In this document: piece after piece, positions 51,815 to 59,102 of the stretch
How the letters are laid out: every line of letters starts with the position of its first letter
How positions within the stretch are numbered: the stretch's first letter is position 1
Assembly: GCA_000230955.3 (NCBI GenBank)
Contig: CP007061.1
Location: 248,001-312,000 of the forward strand
Direction of reading: 5' to 3'
From: Halobacterium sp. DL1
GTDB taxonomy: Archaea > Halobacteriota > Halobacteria > Halobacteriales > Halobacteriaceae
DNA: 64,000 bases
Made by a program: the position numbers and the translations under genes
Notes under the pieces: model-generated
What the model saw: the letters and a program-made list of their open reading frames with translations, nothing else
What the model was told of the DNA's origin: nothing
The model's database searches: none

Positions 51815-51913
51815 TTAAGCAGTCTTGACCAGTTGTACACACTGATCGTCATAAAGTACGGTACCGTCGCTAGTCGAACACCCGTTGTCGGGGTCCCTCA
51901 ATCCACGCACCCA

Positions 51914-53421
51914 TCATCGTGATGGTCCGTCGTACCTCCCCATTCCAGCGTGGAGATGGCCATCGAGATGCGTCCATCCCTGGCGGCCGTCCACGTAGCC
52001 CGCGGGAGCCGTCGTCGCTTCGAACGTGTTGAAACTGTTCGAGAGCCAGAACCCCCACCCGTTCCAGCCTTCGAACCGGATCTCGTCGATAGTAACAATC
52101 GCTTGGTTCAGTGACTCGTACGCGGCTGCAGCGACGGTAGCGAAATCCCAGCACGTGTCCGAGCTGTCCCACGCGCACGGACACCCGGCGGAGGTCACGT
52201 CAGTGATTGGTGCGAGAAACGACGTGTTCTCAATCGGGTGCCGCGTTTCGATATCGTAGTCGACCGAGTGCTGCCATACAATCGAGTACCGAGTGGGATC
52301 GGGTTGGTTGTGTCGAAAATTTTAGACTCTAGGGCATCCACGTCGAGGTCGCGTCGATCGAATTCCAGATGACCTTGGATGCGGAAGTCAATAACTGGGG
52401 CACGCGGGGTTCCGTCGCTCGTCGCGTACTCCTCGGCTGAGCAGAAGTCCACCACGTCAGATTGTTCATCGGCGACCGCTTCGTCGAACGCCTCGGCGAG
52501 ATTGGCCCAGGACTCATAGCCGTCCACATCCCAGTCGTACGAGTAGAACGGTCGTCGCTTGCTAGTGTGGTGGTGTGGCTCGATACTGTCCCGCTCGATG
52601 TCGGTCACGTAGTACCCGAGGTTCCAGCGTGCCTCCTGCGTGTCGTGAGCTTCGAGCGAGCCGGGATTGAAGAACCACGGTTCGTCGGCAGGCCCCTCGT
52701 ACGGCTTGTGGATGTGCCCGAGCGCGAGGTAATCCACCAATCCCTCGAACTGCTGGAGCGTGGTGTATCGAACGGACGCACCGAGATCCGGGACCTCGTC
52801 GACGACACCAAGGTGCGCCATCAGCACAGTGTGTGCCGGCTCGCCGGCCCGGTTGTTCACCGCCTCAATGGCGGTGCGTGCCTGATCGAGTGCCGTATCG
52901 ATGTACCCGCCCCGATACTCCAATCCGAACACCCGGACAGGAGCATCAAAGGCCGGGACATCGAGATCGACGTATCCGGGAACCGTTCCGTCGACCCCAG
53001 TCCCCACATTTTCCTCTGCAGATGCCAGGGAAGGGAAGAGGTCTTCGACGGGCCGTTCGCCGCCACTAACGCCTTCGAAGTCCGGTTGGAGGAGTGTGAT
53101 CACGTCGCGCTGGTGGAGGTACTCGAGCCACGTCATCGCTCGCCGATTGAGGTTCTGGTCGTGGTTCCCGGGCGAGACCAACACGGGGATATCGTCAGGG
53201 ACGACCCCGAAGGCCTTCTCAGCGCTTTCGAGGATACTCGGGCGCAGGTCTCGCGAGTGGAACAGGTCACCTGGGATGAGGATGGCGTCGACCTCGTGTT
53301 TATTGACGCCCTCTTGCAGTGTCTTCCGGAACGTGAGGAACATGTCGCCCTGTCGTTTTTTGACGTTGTACTGCCGGTGACCGAGGTGTACGTCGGCCGC
53401 GTGGAGTAAACGGTAATTCAT
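51914..53421 (-). pseudogene. Mre11/SbcD-like DNA exonuclease gene with a frameshift
   Basis: Begins at ATG 53421 with LLHAADVHLGHRQYN and continues through DAILIPGDLFHSRDL, LVSPGNHDQNLNRR, TVLMAHLGVVDE and LALGHIHKP, the five phosphoesterase motifs of Mre11/SbcD. Near 52295-52297 (a C3 run on the minus strand) the frame shifts. The first frame ends at 52195 in nonsense, and the next frame continues smoothly with TRYSIVWQHSVDYDIETR to a stop at 51914. Restored length is about 502 aa. The catalytic domain precedes the shift. No Rad50 neighbour is present. Confidence 0.75.
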
Positions 53422-53721
53422 GATTGGATAATAGAGGCAGCGACTGGATCAGTCGGATCGTGCGAAACTATCGAACTGCAACATAGGCTACCAGTTACAA
53501 GAGAGATACTTAATCCTCCTGTAACCAAAGTGAAAGTGAACGTTGTCAATTGGTATATAGTCTAAAATTCGAATCTTGAATTGGTGTCAGAATAAACACT
53601 GGAGAATCAGATGTGTTTGCAGTCAACTTCGAAGCGGACTACGAGGCTAGGGACCTGATCATGACTGTTGAAAGAGCAGCCGAGTCCTGAAAATCGACTG
53701 CCGCGAGAAGAGGTTTTTCGA
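53422..53721. other. Non-coding gap
   Basis: About 300 bp. GTATATAG near 53552 is TATA-like. ACTGTTGAAAGAGC at 53662 weakly resembles the GCTCTGTTGAA IS-end core. No gene recognised. Confidence 0.35.
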
Positions 53722-53744
53722 GCGCCGGCGATGGGTGCCGGCGC
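53722..53744. promoter_or_regulatory. Upstream G/C palindrome, copy 2
   Basis: GCGCCGGC-GATGGGT-GCCGGCGC preceded by GTTTTTC, 56 nt before ATG 53801. The arms differ in sequence from the CCCC/GGGG copies, but the layout is the same. Confidence 0.55.
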
Positions 53745-53800
53745 ATCACGTAGTGACGCAGTGTGCAGTCGCGTGCGTCGGCAGACGAAGGTGAAAACCG

Positions 53801-54292
53801 ATGCATATGGTCATTTACACTCTGGTAGAGGCATCGACGCGAGACGACGCAGTGGCCACTGGTAAAGCAGTGTTCGATCGGCTGGTTGGAGCCGACCCAC
53901 ACACTGGCGCCGTGTTTGACTACTACGTCACATTCGATCAAGAAGGCACGACAGTGGCAGGGAAAGCTCGCTGGGGCGACCTCCCAGTTGCAGCGCGCGT
54001 AGACTCTGACGAAGGCCAGGAACTCCTGGAGCGCGGTTGGGACGCGACGAAGAGCGAGTTCCAGCGGAACCTCAATCGAGTACAGAAGGCGCTCGACGAG
54101 CTTAGCGATGATGAGATAATGCGTGATGAGAACCTCACCCGGCATGCCTTCCATCAAGTCGGTGCCTACGACGGTCCCTCGATTTTGCTGTACGACGAAC
54201 ACGGTTGCGGGATTCGCCACCGAGGCCAGCTGGATCGCATCGTCGAGGAGAGTGACGACCTCTGGGTCGTCCCGGCGGATGTCCATTTCTAA
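53801..54292 (+). CDS. Conserved plasmid-type hypothetical protein
   Basis: 163 aa. MHMVIYTLVEASTRDDAVATGKAVFDRLVG followed by DYYVTFDQEGTTVAGKARWG suggests a small alpha-beta domain. A helical middle (NLNRVQKALDELSDDEIM) and PSILLYDEHGCGIRHRGQLD follow. No motif is assigned. It is the first of a pair with the zinc protein 3 nt downstream, under a T-tract/palindrome element. It looks like a recurring haloarchaeal plasmid gene. Confidence 0.7.
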   Translation: MHMVIYTLVEASTRDDAVATGKAVFDRLVGADPHTGAVFDYYVTFDQEGTTVAGKARWGDLPVAARVDSDEGQELLERGWDATKSEFQRNLNRVQKALDELSDDEIMRDENLTRHAFHQVGAYDGPSILLYDEHGCGIRHRGQLDRIVEESDDLWVVPADVHF

Positions 54293-54295
54293 ACA

Positions 54296-54661
54296 ATGCC
54301 CAGAATCACAAACTGGCGACGCGAGAGCCGCTCGCCAACGTTGGCGTATCGGAACACTGAGACTGGCGCTCGAGCTGTCCTGCACAGAGCGCCGGACTCC
54401 TACCGCTACAAGTGGCGTGGCGCAATCCTCGTCGACGGCTACCCAGTATGGTCGCGGGGGTACGAGACGAAAGACGCAAAATCGTTCCGTGACGAGCTCC
54501 AGAAGCGGCTAGCGCCCGAATTGAGTTGTCCCGAATGCCCGAACGAGGACATCCTCGTCGGTGAGAAGTCAGCAGACGGGGCGAAAGTTCAGCGCTGGTT
54601 CAAGTGCCGAGACTGCGACTACGAAAGCCGCTCGGCAATCGTCTACGGCGCCGAGCGCTGA
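54296..54661 (+). CDS. Small zinc-ribbon protein
   Basis: 121 aa. The first half is basic and beta-rich (AVLHRAPDSYRYKWRGAILVDG). The C-terminal half has CPECPNEDI and FKCRDCDYES, a two-CxxC zinc ribbon. It follows the previous gene by 3 nt, so the two are an operon. A nucleic-acid-binding role is plausible; the family is not named with confidence. Confidence 0.7.
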   Translation: MPRITNWRRESRSPTLAYRNTETGARAVLHRAPDSYRYKWRGAILVDGYPVWSRGYETKDAKSFRDELQKRLAPELSCPECPNEDILVGEKSADGAKVQRWFKCRDCDYESRSAIVYGAER

Positions 54662-54697
54662 AATCATTCCCCGAGTGCAGCGTACCCCGAGTACGGA

Positions 54698-54739
54698 TTA
54701 ACCAACAACTAGTCGGTCTTAGTCGGTTGTGTTGGTTAA
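54698..54739. repeat. Inverted repeat element, copy C
   Basis: TTAACCAAC (54698-54706) and GTTGGTTAA (54731-54739), spacer 24 nt, 45 nt before the T-tract/palindrome element of the next gene. Confidence 0.8.
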
Positions 54740-54783
54740 CGCGTTCAAGCACATCTGCAACCCAGAGACTGCAGCAAGTTTTT

Positions 54784-54799
54784 CACCCCCTGAGGGGTG
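54784..54799. promoter_or_regulatory. Upstream G/C palindrome, copy 3
   Basis: CACCCC-CTGA-GGGGTG preceded by a T5 tract and followed by CGGGGG, 35 nt before ATG 54835. Together with copy C of the inverted repeat it forms a two-part upstream region. Confidence 0.7.
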
Positions 54800-54834
54800 C
54801 GGGGGTGCTCAAACGAGTACCTTCGAACAGACCC

Positions 54835-55242
54835 ATGAGTAGAACTATCGACTCACAGTCGCTCCAACAAATAAGCCAGAGAAGTGACCGCGACATCGTC
54901 TACGTCGGCTACCGACAGCGAGGGCGTGCCGTCGTGGAGAAGCTACCTGAACAAGAACGCCTCACTCCAGACCGAAGCCTCAAGCTGGTAAACCACAGTC
55001 CCTCGGGGTTCGAATGGGGATACAGTGGGAGTGGGCCAGCGCAGCTCGCACTCGCTCTCCTGCTCGACTACACCGAGGACGAACAATTTGCGCTAACGCA
55101 TTACACCCAGTTCAAGAACGAGGTTGTGAGTCAACTGGAGTGCGCCGGTCCCACAGAGCATTGGCGACTCACCAGTAGCGAGATTGAGTCCGCCCTTGGT
55201 GTGAACGCCCCAGAGGTTCTCGCAGCGTCTGCAGGACAGTGA
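54835..55242 (+). CDS. DUF6166-like protein
   Basis: 135 aa from ATG 54835. GFEWGYSGSGPAQLALALLLDYT near residues 60-82 is the signature I associate with DUF6166, which occurs widely on plasmids and phages; function unknown. A short N-terminal strand segment (IVYVGYRQRGRAVVEKL) precedes it, and a helical end carries a possible HTH (TSSEIESALG). It is the first gene after the inverted-repeat copy C and the CACCCC palindrome. Confidence 0.75.
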   Translation: MSRTIDSQSLQQISQRSDRDIVYVGYRQRGRAVVEKLPEQERLTPDRSLKLVNHSPSGFEWGYSGSGPAQLALALLLDYTEDEQFALTHYTQFKNEVVSQLECAGPTEHWRLTSSEIESALGVNAPEVLAASAGQ

Positions 55243-55305
55243 GATTGCCTGTTACAGGCTGCACGGATAACCCAAGGACGGCATCTGATAGAATCGTGTT
55301 TTTTG

Positions 55306-55318
55306 CCCTCGGGAGGGG
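55306..55318. promoter_or_regulatory. Upstream G/C palindrome, copy 4
   Basis: TTTTTTG then CCCTCGGGAGGGG and TGCGAGG, 36 nt before ATG 55354. The stem is weaker than in the other copies, but the layout is the same. Confidence 0.5.
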
Positions 55319-55353
55319 TGCGAGGACCTTCCAATAGTCCTCGTGGGAATAAA

Positions 55354-55635
55354 ATGTCTGACTCGAAGCAACCAGCCACCGACTCGGCAGAATCGGCAAT
55401 GAACGGAGATCAAACGGAGCAAACAGAGCGCGTCGAGCGCACTGATGTTGGTGTCTCGCTGACCGTGAAACTCAAACGCGGAACCGGGACGCGAGATGAA
55501 GACCAGATCAAAGCCAAGGTGAAGGCGAAAACGCTGGAAGACGCCCGCAAGGATATGGAGACGCTTCGCGAGTACATCCACGACCTCGCCGAAGACGCTC
55601 GCCAAATCCAGCCAGTAGACCCACACGAAGAGTAA
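55354..55635 (+). CDS. Small conserved charged protein
   Basis: 93 aa from ATG 55354. An acidic N-terminal tail (MSDSKQPATDSAESAMNGDQ) leads to a compact domain: GVSLTVKLKRGTGTRDEDQIKAKVKAKTLEDARKDMETLREY. The strand-strand-helix pattern is common in haloarchaeal plasmid genes. Function unknown. It sits just after the fourth upstream palindrome. Confidence 0.7.
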   Translation: MSDSKQPATDSAESAMNGDQTEQTERVERTDVGVSLTVKLKRGTGTRDEDQIKAKVKAKTLEDARKDMETLREYIHDLAEDARQIQPVDPHEE

Positions 55636-55672
55636 TTCTTTTGTCTGTTGCACAGAATTGTGTAACCATAGG

Positions 55673-56338
55673 ATGTACGAAGTGTGCGGTGAGAAGGAAC
55701 TCAAGGTCATTCTCGCGCTTGACCCAGGGGATTCCATCTCCGGCGTCGCGCGGAAGATCGACGAGAACCGGGAAACGATTCGGCGCGTCGTAAATCGCCT
55801 CGAAGAGGCGGGATACGTCGTGTACGATGATGGCCTCCAGCTCGTCGACCAGACAATCCGAGACGCCGGTCTCGAGTTCCTGACGGCGGCAACAGACATC
55901 TCGCCGCCGTCGATCTCGGAGGCGTACGTCCTCCCGCAGTTCGCGGGTATGGAGTATGCATTCACTGCCATTGATGCGGTCTACGTCTGGACCCGCGGTG
56001 GCTACCAGGTCGCTCGCGACCCAGAGGACTATCCGCTGTTCATCGCCGTCCACAAATCCGAACTCGACGCCTGGACGGAGTTCTTCGATCGGTTCGGAAT
56101 CCCGACTTCGGAAGAGCGCCAGCCCACAAAAGATCTCGACGGAACCATCCAGATCGTTCTGGAGCCACGGTCACAAATCGATGCCCAGATGGTCGACGGA
56201 CGGTCCGTCATCCCACTCCAAGAAACCGTGGCGTTCGCAAATGAGTACTACGCAACCTTCGAGTCGGCACTCGATATGCTTGGACGGATGTACGACGACG
56301 TCGACACCGACGCGAGCTACCGCATGGAGCCAGCCTGA
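55673..56338 (+). CDS. wHTH antitoxin-like regulator, AbiEi-like (second pair)
   Basis: 221 aa from ATG 55673. The wHTH is LKVILALDPGDSISGVARKIDENRETIRRVVNRLEEAGYVVYDD. An alpha-beta domain follows, with YAFTAIDAVYVWTRGGYQVARD and LFIAVHKSELDAWTEFFDRF. It lies 2 nt before a nucleotidyltransferase gene, the order of AbiE type IV toxin-antitoxin systems, so it likely represses the locus and neutralises its partner. The sequence is unrelated to the regulator at 32435. Confidence 0.75.
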   Translation: MYEVCGEKELKVILALDPGDSISGVARKIDENRETIRRVVNRLEEAGYVVYDDGLQLVDQTIRDAGLEFLTAATDISPPSISEAYVLPQFAGMEYAFTAIDAVYVWTRGGYQVARDPEDYPLFIAVHKSELDAWTEFFDRFGIPTSEERQPTKDLDGTIQIVLEPRSQIDAQMVDGRSVIPLQETVAFANEYYATFESALDMLGRMYDDVDTDASYRMEPA

Positions 56339-56340
56339 AC

Positions 56341-57036
56341 ATGAGTCAAGAAGACCGAAGCGAGGCACTCATCGAAGTGCTCGAAGAACTGGAACAGTCA
56401 GATATTGGGTTCGTCCTCGTTGGTGGGTACGCGATCAGCCAGTTCGAGACGCGGTTCTCGACCGACCTCGACCTCGTCATCGCTCCGGACGACTACGACG
56501 AAGTCGTTGCGTTCCTTGAAGCGCACGGCTTCGAACGACAGGCCGATCTCGAAGTTCCCCCAGAAGAGACCATCTATAATCGGGAAATCGAACTCTTCGA
56601 GCGTACTGAAGGGCTTCCTCACCCGGTCGGAGTAGACATCCTTGTGAACGGCCTCGGCTGCCGACAGACCGAAGCAGAGTGGTCGTTCGACTATCTGCGC
56701 AAGCACAGTTCTCCGACGACGATTTCAGGCGGTACTCGGTCGACGACCGCACGGGCAGCTGACGGCGAAGTACTTGTTGCAGCCAAGCTTCATAGTGGTC
56801 GAAAAACGGATCTCGCTGACGTCCTCGCTGCGGTTCCGTCGATCGACCTCGGAATGGTCGAGACGCATCTGCATCGCGGCGATACTGAAGCCCTTCGTCA
56901 ACAGCTCAGTGAGGCACAAGCGTTCATCGAAGAGGGCGGACTCGATCACCGATTCAAGAGTATGTTCGGTCAATCATCGGCCTCGGCCGAGGACATCGAG
57001 ACGCTCCTCAAGTTCCTCAAGCAGCAACAGAAGTAA
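56341..57036 (+). CDS. Nucleotidyltransferase, AbiEii/MNT-like (second pair)
   Basis: 231 aa. FVLVGGYAISQFETRFSTDLDLVI near residues 24-47 is the GG...DxD core of the nucleotidyltransferase fold. A later VLVAAKLHSGRKTDLADVLAAV matches the helical part of AbiEii/DUF6036-like proteins, including a Lys and an Asp in the usual positions. It probably acts as a toxin with the upstream wHTH protein. It differs from the nucleotidyltransferase at 31626 in length and motif spacing. Confidence 0.8.
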   Translation: MSQEDRSEALIEVLEELEQSDIGFVLVGGYAISQFETRFSTDLDLVIAPDDYDEVVAFLEAHGFERQADLEVPPEETIYNREIELFERTEGLPHPVGVDILVNGLGCRQTEAEWSFDYLRKHSSPTTISGGTRSTTARAADGEVLVAAKLHSGRKTDLADVLAAVPSIDLGMVETHLHRGDTEALRQQLSEAQAFIEEGGLDHRFKSMFGQSSASAEDIETLLKFLKQQQK

Positions 57037-57158
57037 ACTGCACCCACTGCGACAGCAATAGCGACGGTATCTGTGGGTGGCCGTCTCCGAATTTGAGCTA
57101 GAAAGGGAGTGAGCAGGTGCTGTTTGTCGTCGCCTTGAGAGCGCGGAGGCAGACACCA

Positions 57159-57380
57159 GTGAGTGACTCTTCAGGTCAATTTGTAGAATCGGGTGGCCTA
57201 ACACCGGAACAGCGTCTCGAACCACCGAACACGCGCCTCATTAACGCCGGTATCGTGACGATCAACGACATGGAGACACTACGGGCTTGTGTCGCATACG
57301 AGAATGCGAATCAGGGACGTGTGCAGATTCTGCGGCGTCTCGAACGTCAGGCACAAGAAATCCGCTCACAAGAGGGGTGA
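57159..57380 (+). CDS. Small hypothetical protein
   Basis: 73 aa from GTG 57159; the frame opens at 57117. An acidic N-terminus (MSDSSGQFVESGGLTPEQRL) is followed by a helical end containing NDMETLRACVAYENANQGRVQILRRLERQA. It may be a small helical-bundle protein. It lies between the AbiE-like pair and the zinc-ribbon gene and has no palindrome element of its own. Confidence 0.55.
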   Translation: MSDSSGQFVESGGLTPEQRLEPPNTRLINAGIVTINDMETLRACVAYENANQGRVQILRRLERQAQEIRSQEG

Positions 57381-57406
57381 GTCAGCTCGTAGTCGAAGAT
57401 CTTTTT

Positions 57407-57422
57407 CACCCCCGAAGGGGTG
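57407..57422. promoter_or_regulatory. Upstream G/C palindrome, copy 5
   Basis: CACCCC-CGAA-GGGGTG with a T5 tract before and CGGGGG after, 34 nt before ATG 57457. It is almost identical to copy 3. Confidence 0.7.
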
Positions 57423-57456
57423 CGGGGGAATCAAACGTCCCTCAGAGGTGAACTAA

Positions 57457-57876
57457 ATGAAAGACTCCAACGAGACGACAGCGTATCGAGTAACGATTAC
57501 CCTTGATAGCGCGAAACTCCCCGTCGACGAGCAAGCCCGCAACGCGCTTCTCACCGAGTTCCGTTCACGAGTCGGCCATCTCGTCGATGGGCTTCGTGGC
57601 ATCGACGTTGAGCAAGATGACATCGACATCAGTACGGGCTACCGATATGCGCAAGTTCCGGCGACGTGCCCACTTTGTAGCGAGCGGCTCGATCTCCAGA
57701 GCGTCCATCTAGATACAGAGAACGGGGCCCTGGCTAGCGCGGAGTGTTCGAGCGATGAGTGTGACTGGAGCGGTGATGCAGTTTATCGAATCATCGACCT
57801 CGAGGGCAGCGAAAGCGACGCCTTCGAGAGTAGTGTACTGACCGGGGATATCGCTCCGAGCTACCACCCGTACTGA
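57457..57876 (+). CDS. Small zinc-ribbon hypothetical protein
   Basis: 139 aa. The N-terminal half is alpha-beta (AYRVTITLDSAKLP, FRSRVGHLVDGLRGIDVEQDDIDIS). The C-terminal half has CPLCSERLDL and ECSSDECDWSGDA, a zinc ribbon. It may be DNA- or RNA-binding. It stands between the fifth palindrome element and copy D of the inverted repeat. Confidence 0.7.
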   Translation: MKDSNETTAYRVTITLDSAKLPVDEQARNALLTEFRSRVGHLVDGLRGIDVEQDDIDISTGYRYAQVPATCPLCSERLDLQSVHLDTENGALASAECSSDECDWSGDAVYRIIDLEGSESDAFESSVLTGDIAPSYHPY

Positions 57877-57942
57877 ACTGAGATCTGCGAGGTATCTCTG
57901 CTGAGCCGACAACGTAGCAGCCCCCACAGGGAACCAGCTCGA

Positions 57943-57984
57943 TTAACCAACATGACTTATCCAGTAGCAACCGATGTTGGTTAA
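57943..57984. repeat. Inverted repeat element, copy D
   Basis: TTAACCAAC (57943-57951) and GTTGGTTAA (57976-57984), spacer 24 nt, 28 nt before the sixth palindrome element. Confidence 0.8.
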
Positions 57985-58011
57985 CGGCTAGCCGCCGGGA
58001 GCAGTTTTTCT

Positions 58012-58025
58012 CCCCCAGGAGGGGG
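58012..58025. promoter_or_regulatory. Upstream G/C palindrome, copy 6
   Basis: CCCCC-AGGA-GGGGG with a T5 tract before and CGCGGGG after, 29 nt before ATG 58055. As at copy 3, an inverted repeat element lies just upstream. Confidence 0.65.
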
Positions 58026-58054
58026 CGCGGGGCGAGTTCCCGCGTTGATTCATT

Positions 58055-59056
58055 ATGGCACTCACAGCGAGGACGACCAGCAACGCAGCCAGCGAAGTTG
58101 CGGCTGCTCGGCAAGCAGACCACGTGGCGTTTCTTCATCGCGTTCCGTTTGCATATGACGCGCACCGACTCGGTTTTCTCACCGGATTTCGGGAGGACTG
58201 TACCTACCAACAGCAGCATTTCAAAGCGTTAGAGTTGCCAGTCGGGATGCTCGATAACGATTTTCGAAATCCAGACCTTGATCGGTACGTCGAGCGCTTT
58301 TTCGAGCACGAACCTCAGGTCGGGGTGATTGGTGATGCCTACGGAATTGAGGAGGTGGACCGATACGTCGCTGCTGCTCGCGAGATCAAAGGAAGCTACC
58401 CGGAGCCGGACCTCGTCATCGTCCCCAAATGCCGTGGCGCGATTCACGCAATCCCTGATGACCTCGTCGTCGGGTACTCCCGGGGATACGCCGACCGACT
58501 TGCTCACGAGTTCTCAGAGCCGAGCGATTGGCGTGGTCGTCGCGTCCACATACTTGGAGGAAGTCCGCCGAAACAACTGGACGTCATTAAGCAGCTTACC
58601 CGTCCCACGCTGACAGGAGACCCTCCCGCAGATATTGTCGGCCTCGACTGGAATGGGCTTCACCGTGGCGCACAGTTTGGCGAGTTCTGGACGGCCGACG
58701 GCTGGGACGACAGCGGTCGCGACGCCGACCACGTCACCGTACGAAAGACGGTGCGCCATAGTCTCGCTCGAATCCGTGAGTTCTGGCAGTCCCATGGGAT
58801 CTGGCCCGAGACGACACCCCAGAACGAGGGGATACACATCGAGTACGAGGGGCCGACTCCAGCCGATCTCGAAAAGGCCGCTTGCACCGAATGTGGAGCG
58901 AACGTCTGGCGAACGCGTCGCGGCCCCTACGTCGCCGAATACGATACCGGTGTAGTCTGCGGGTACTGCAGATACGAGTGCTACTTCACCCATCGCCATC
59001 GGAACAACCTCGAGGAGATCGCCGGCGAGCAGAGTGTCTACATCCCACCAGGGTGA
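58055..59056 (+). CDS. DUF6610-like haloarchaeal protein, possible TGT-like barrel
   Basis: 333 aa. It has the strand-helix rhythm of a TIM barrel: HVAFLHRVPFAYDAHRLG, VGVIGDAYGIEEVDRYVAAA, DLVIVPKCRGAIHAIPDDL, VHILGGSPPKQLDVI and VGLDWNGLHRGAQFG. HILGGSPPKQL resembles the loop after the seventh strand of TGT-type enzymes. Near the C-terminus, CTECGANVW and CGYCRYECY form a zinc site. I believe this corresponds to DUF6610, of unknown function. Involvement in base modification or binding is inference only. Confidence 0.65.
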   Translation: MALTARTTSNAASEVAAARQADHVAFLHRVPFAYDAHRLGFLTGFREDCTYQQQHFKALELPVGMLDNDFRNPDLDRYVERFFEHEPQVGVIGDAYGIEEVDRYVAAAREIKGSYPEPDLVIVPKCRGAIHAIPDDLVVGYSRGYADRLAHEFSEPSDWRGRRVHILGGSPPKQLDVIKQLTRPTLTGDPPADIVGLDWNGLHRGAQFGEFWTADGWDDSGRDADHVTVRKTVRHSLARIREFWQSHGIWPETTPQNEGIHIEYEGPTPADLEKAACTECGANVWRTRRGPYVAEYDTGVVCGYCRYECYFTHRHRNNLEEIAGEQSVYIPPG

Positions 59057-59102
59057 TACTGTTCCTCCGACCTGCCAGACGAGAGTAGCTCGACCGAGCT
59101 GG

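Noticed and set aside
51870-52184. Separate small gene antisense of the region after the Mre11-like gene
   Set aside because: The translation is Arg-rich and unstructured, while the overlapping frame to 51914 continues the Mre11-like protein smoothly.
54784-54799. T-tract/palindrome elements as ordinary intrinsic terminators
   Set aside because: On the plus strand the T-tract precedes the stem instead of following it, and the elements sit at a fixed range before start codons. The T-tract alone could still end upstream transcripts.
12123-57984. Inverted repeats as integron attC sites or as a CRISPR array
   Set aside because: The arms do not fit the GTTRRRY/RYYYAAC attC core, there is no integron-type integrase in the window, and copies are kilobases apart, not in a spaced array.
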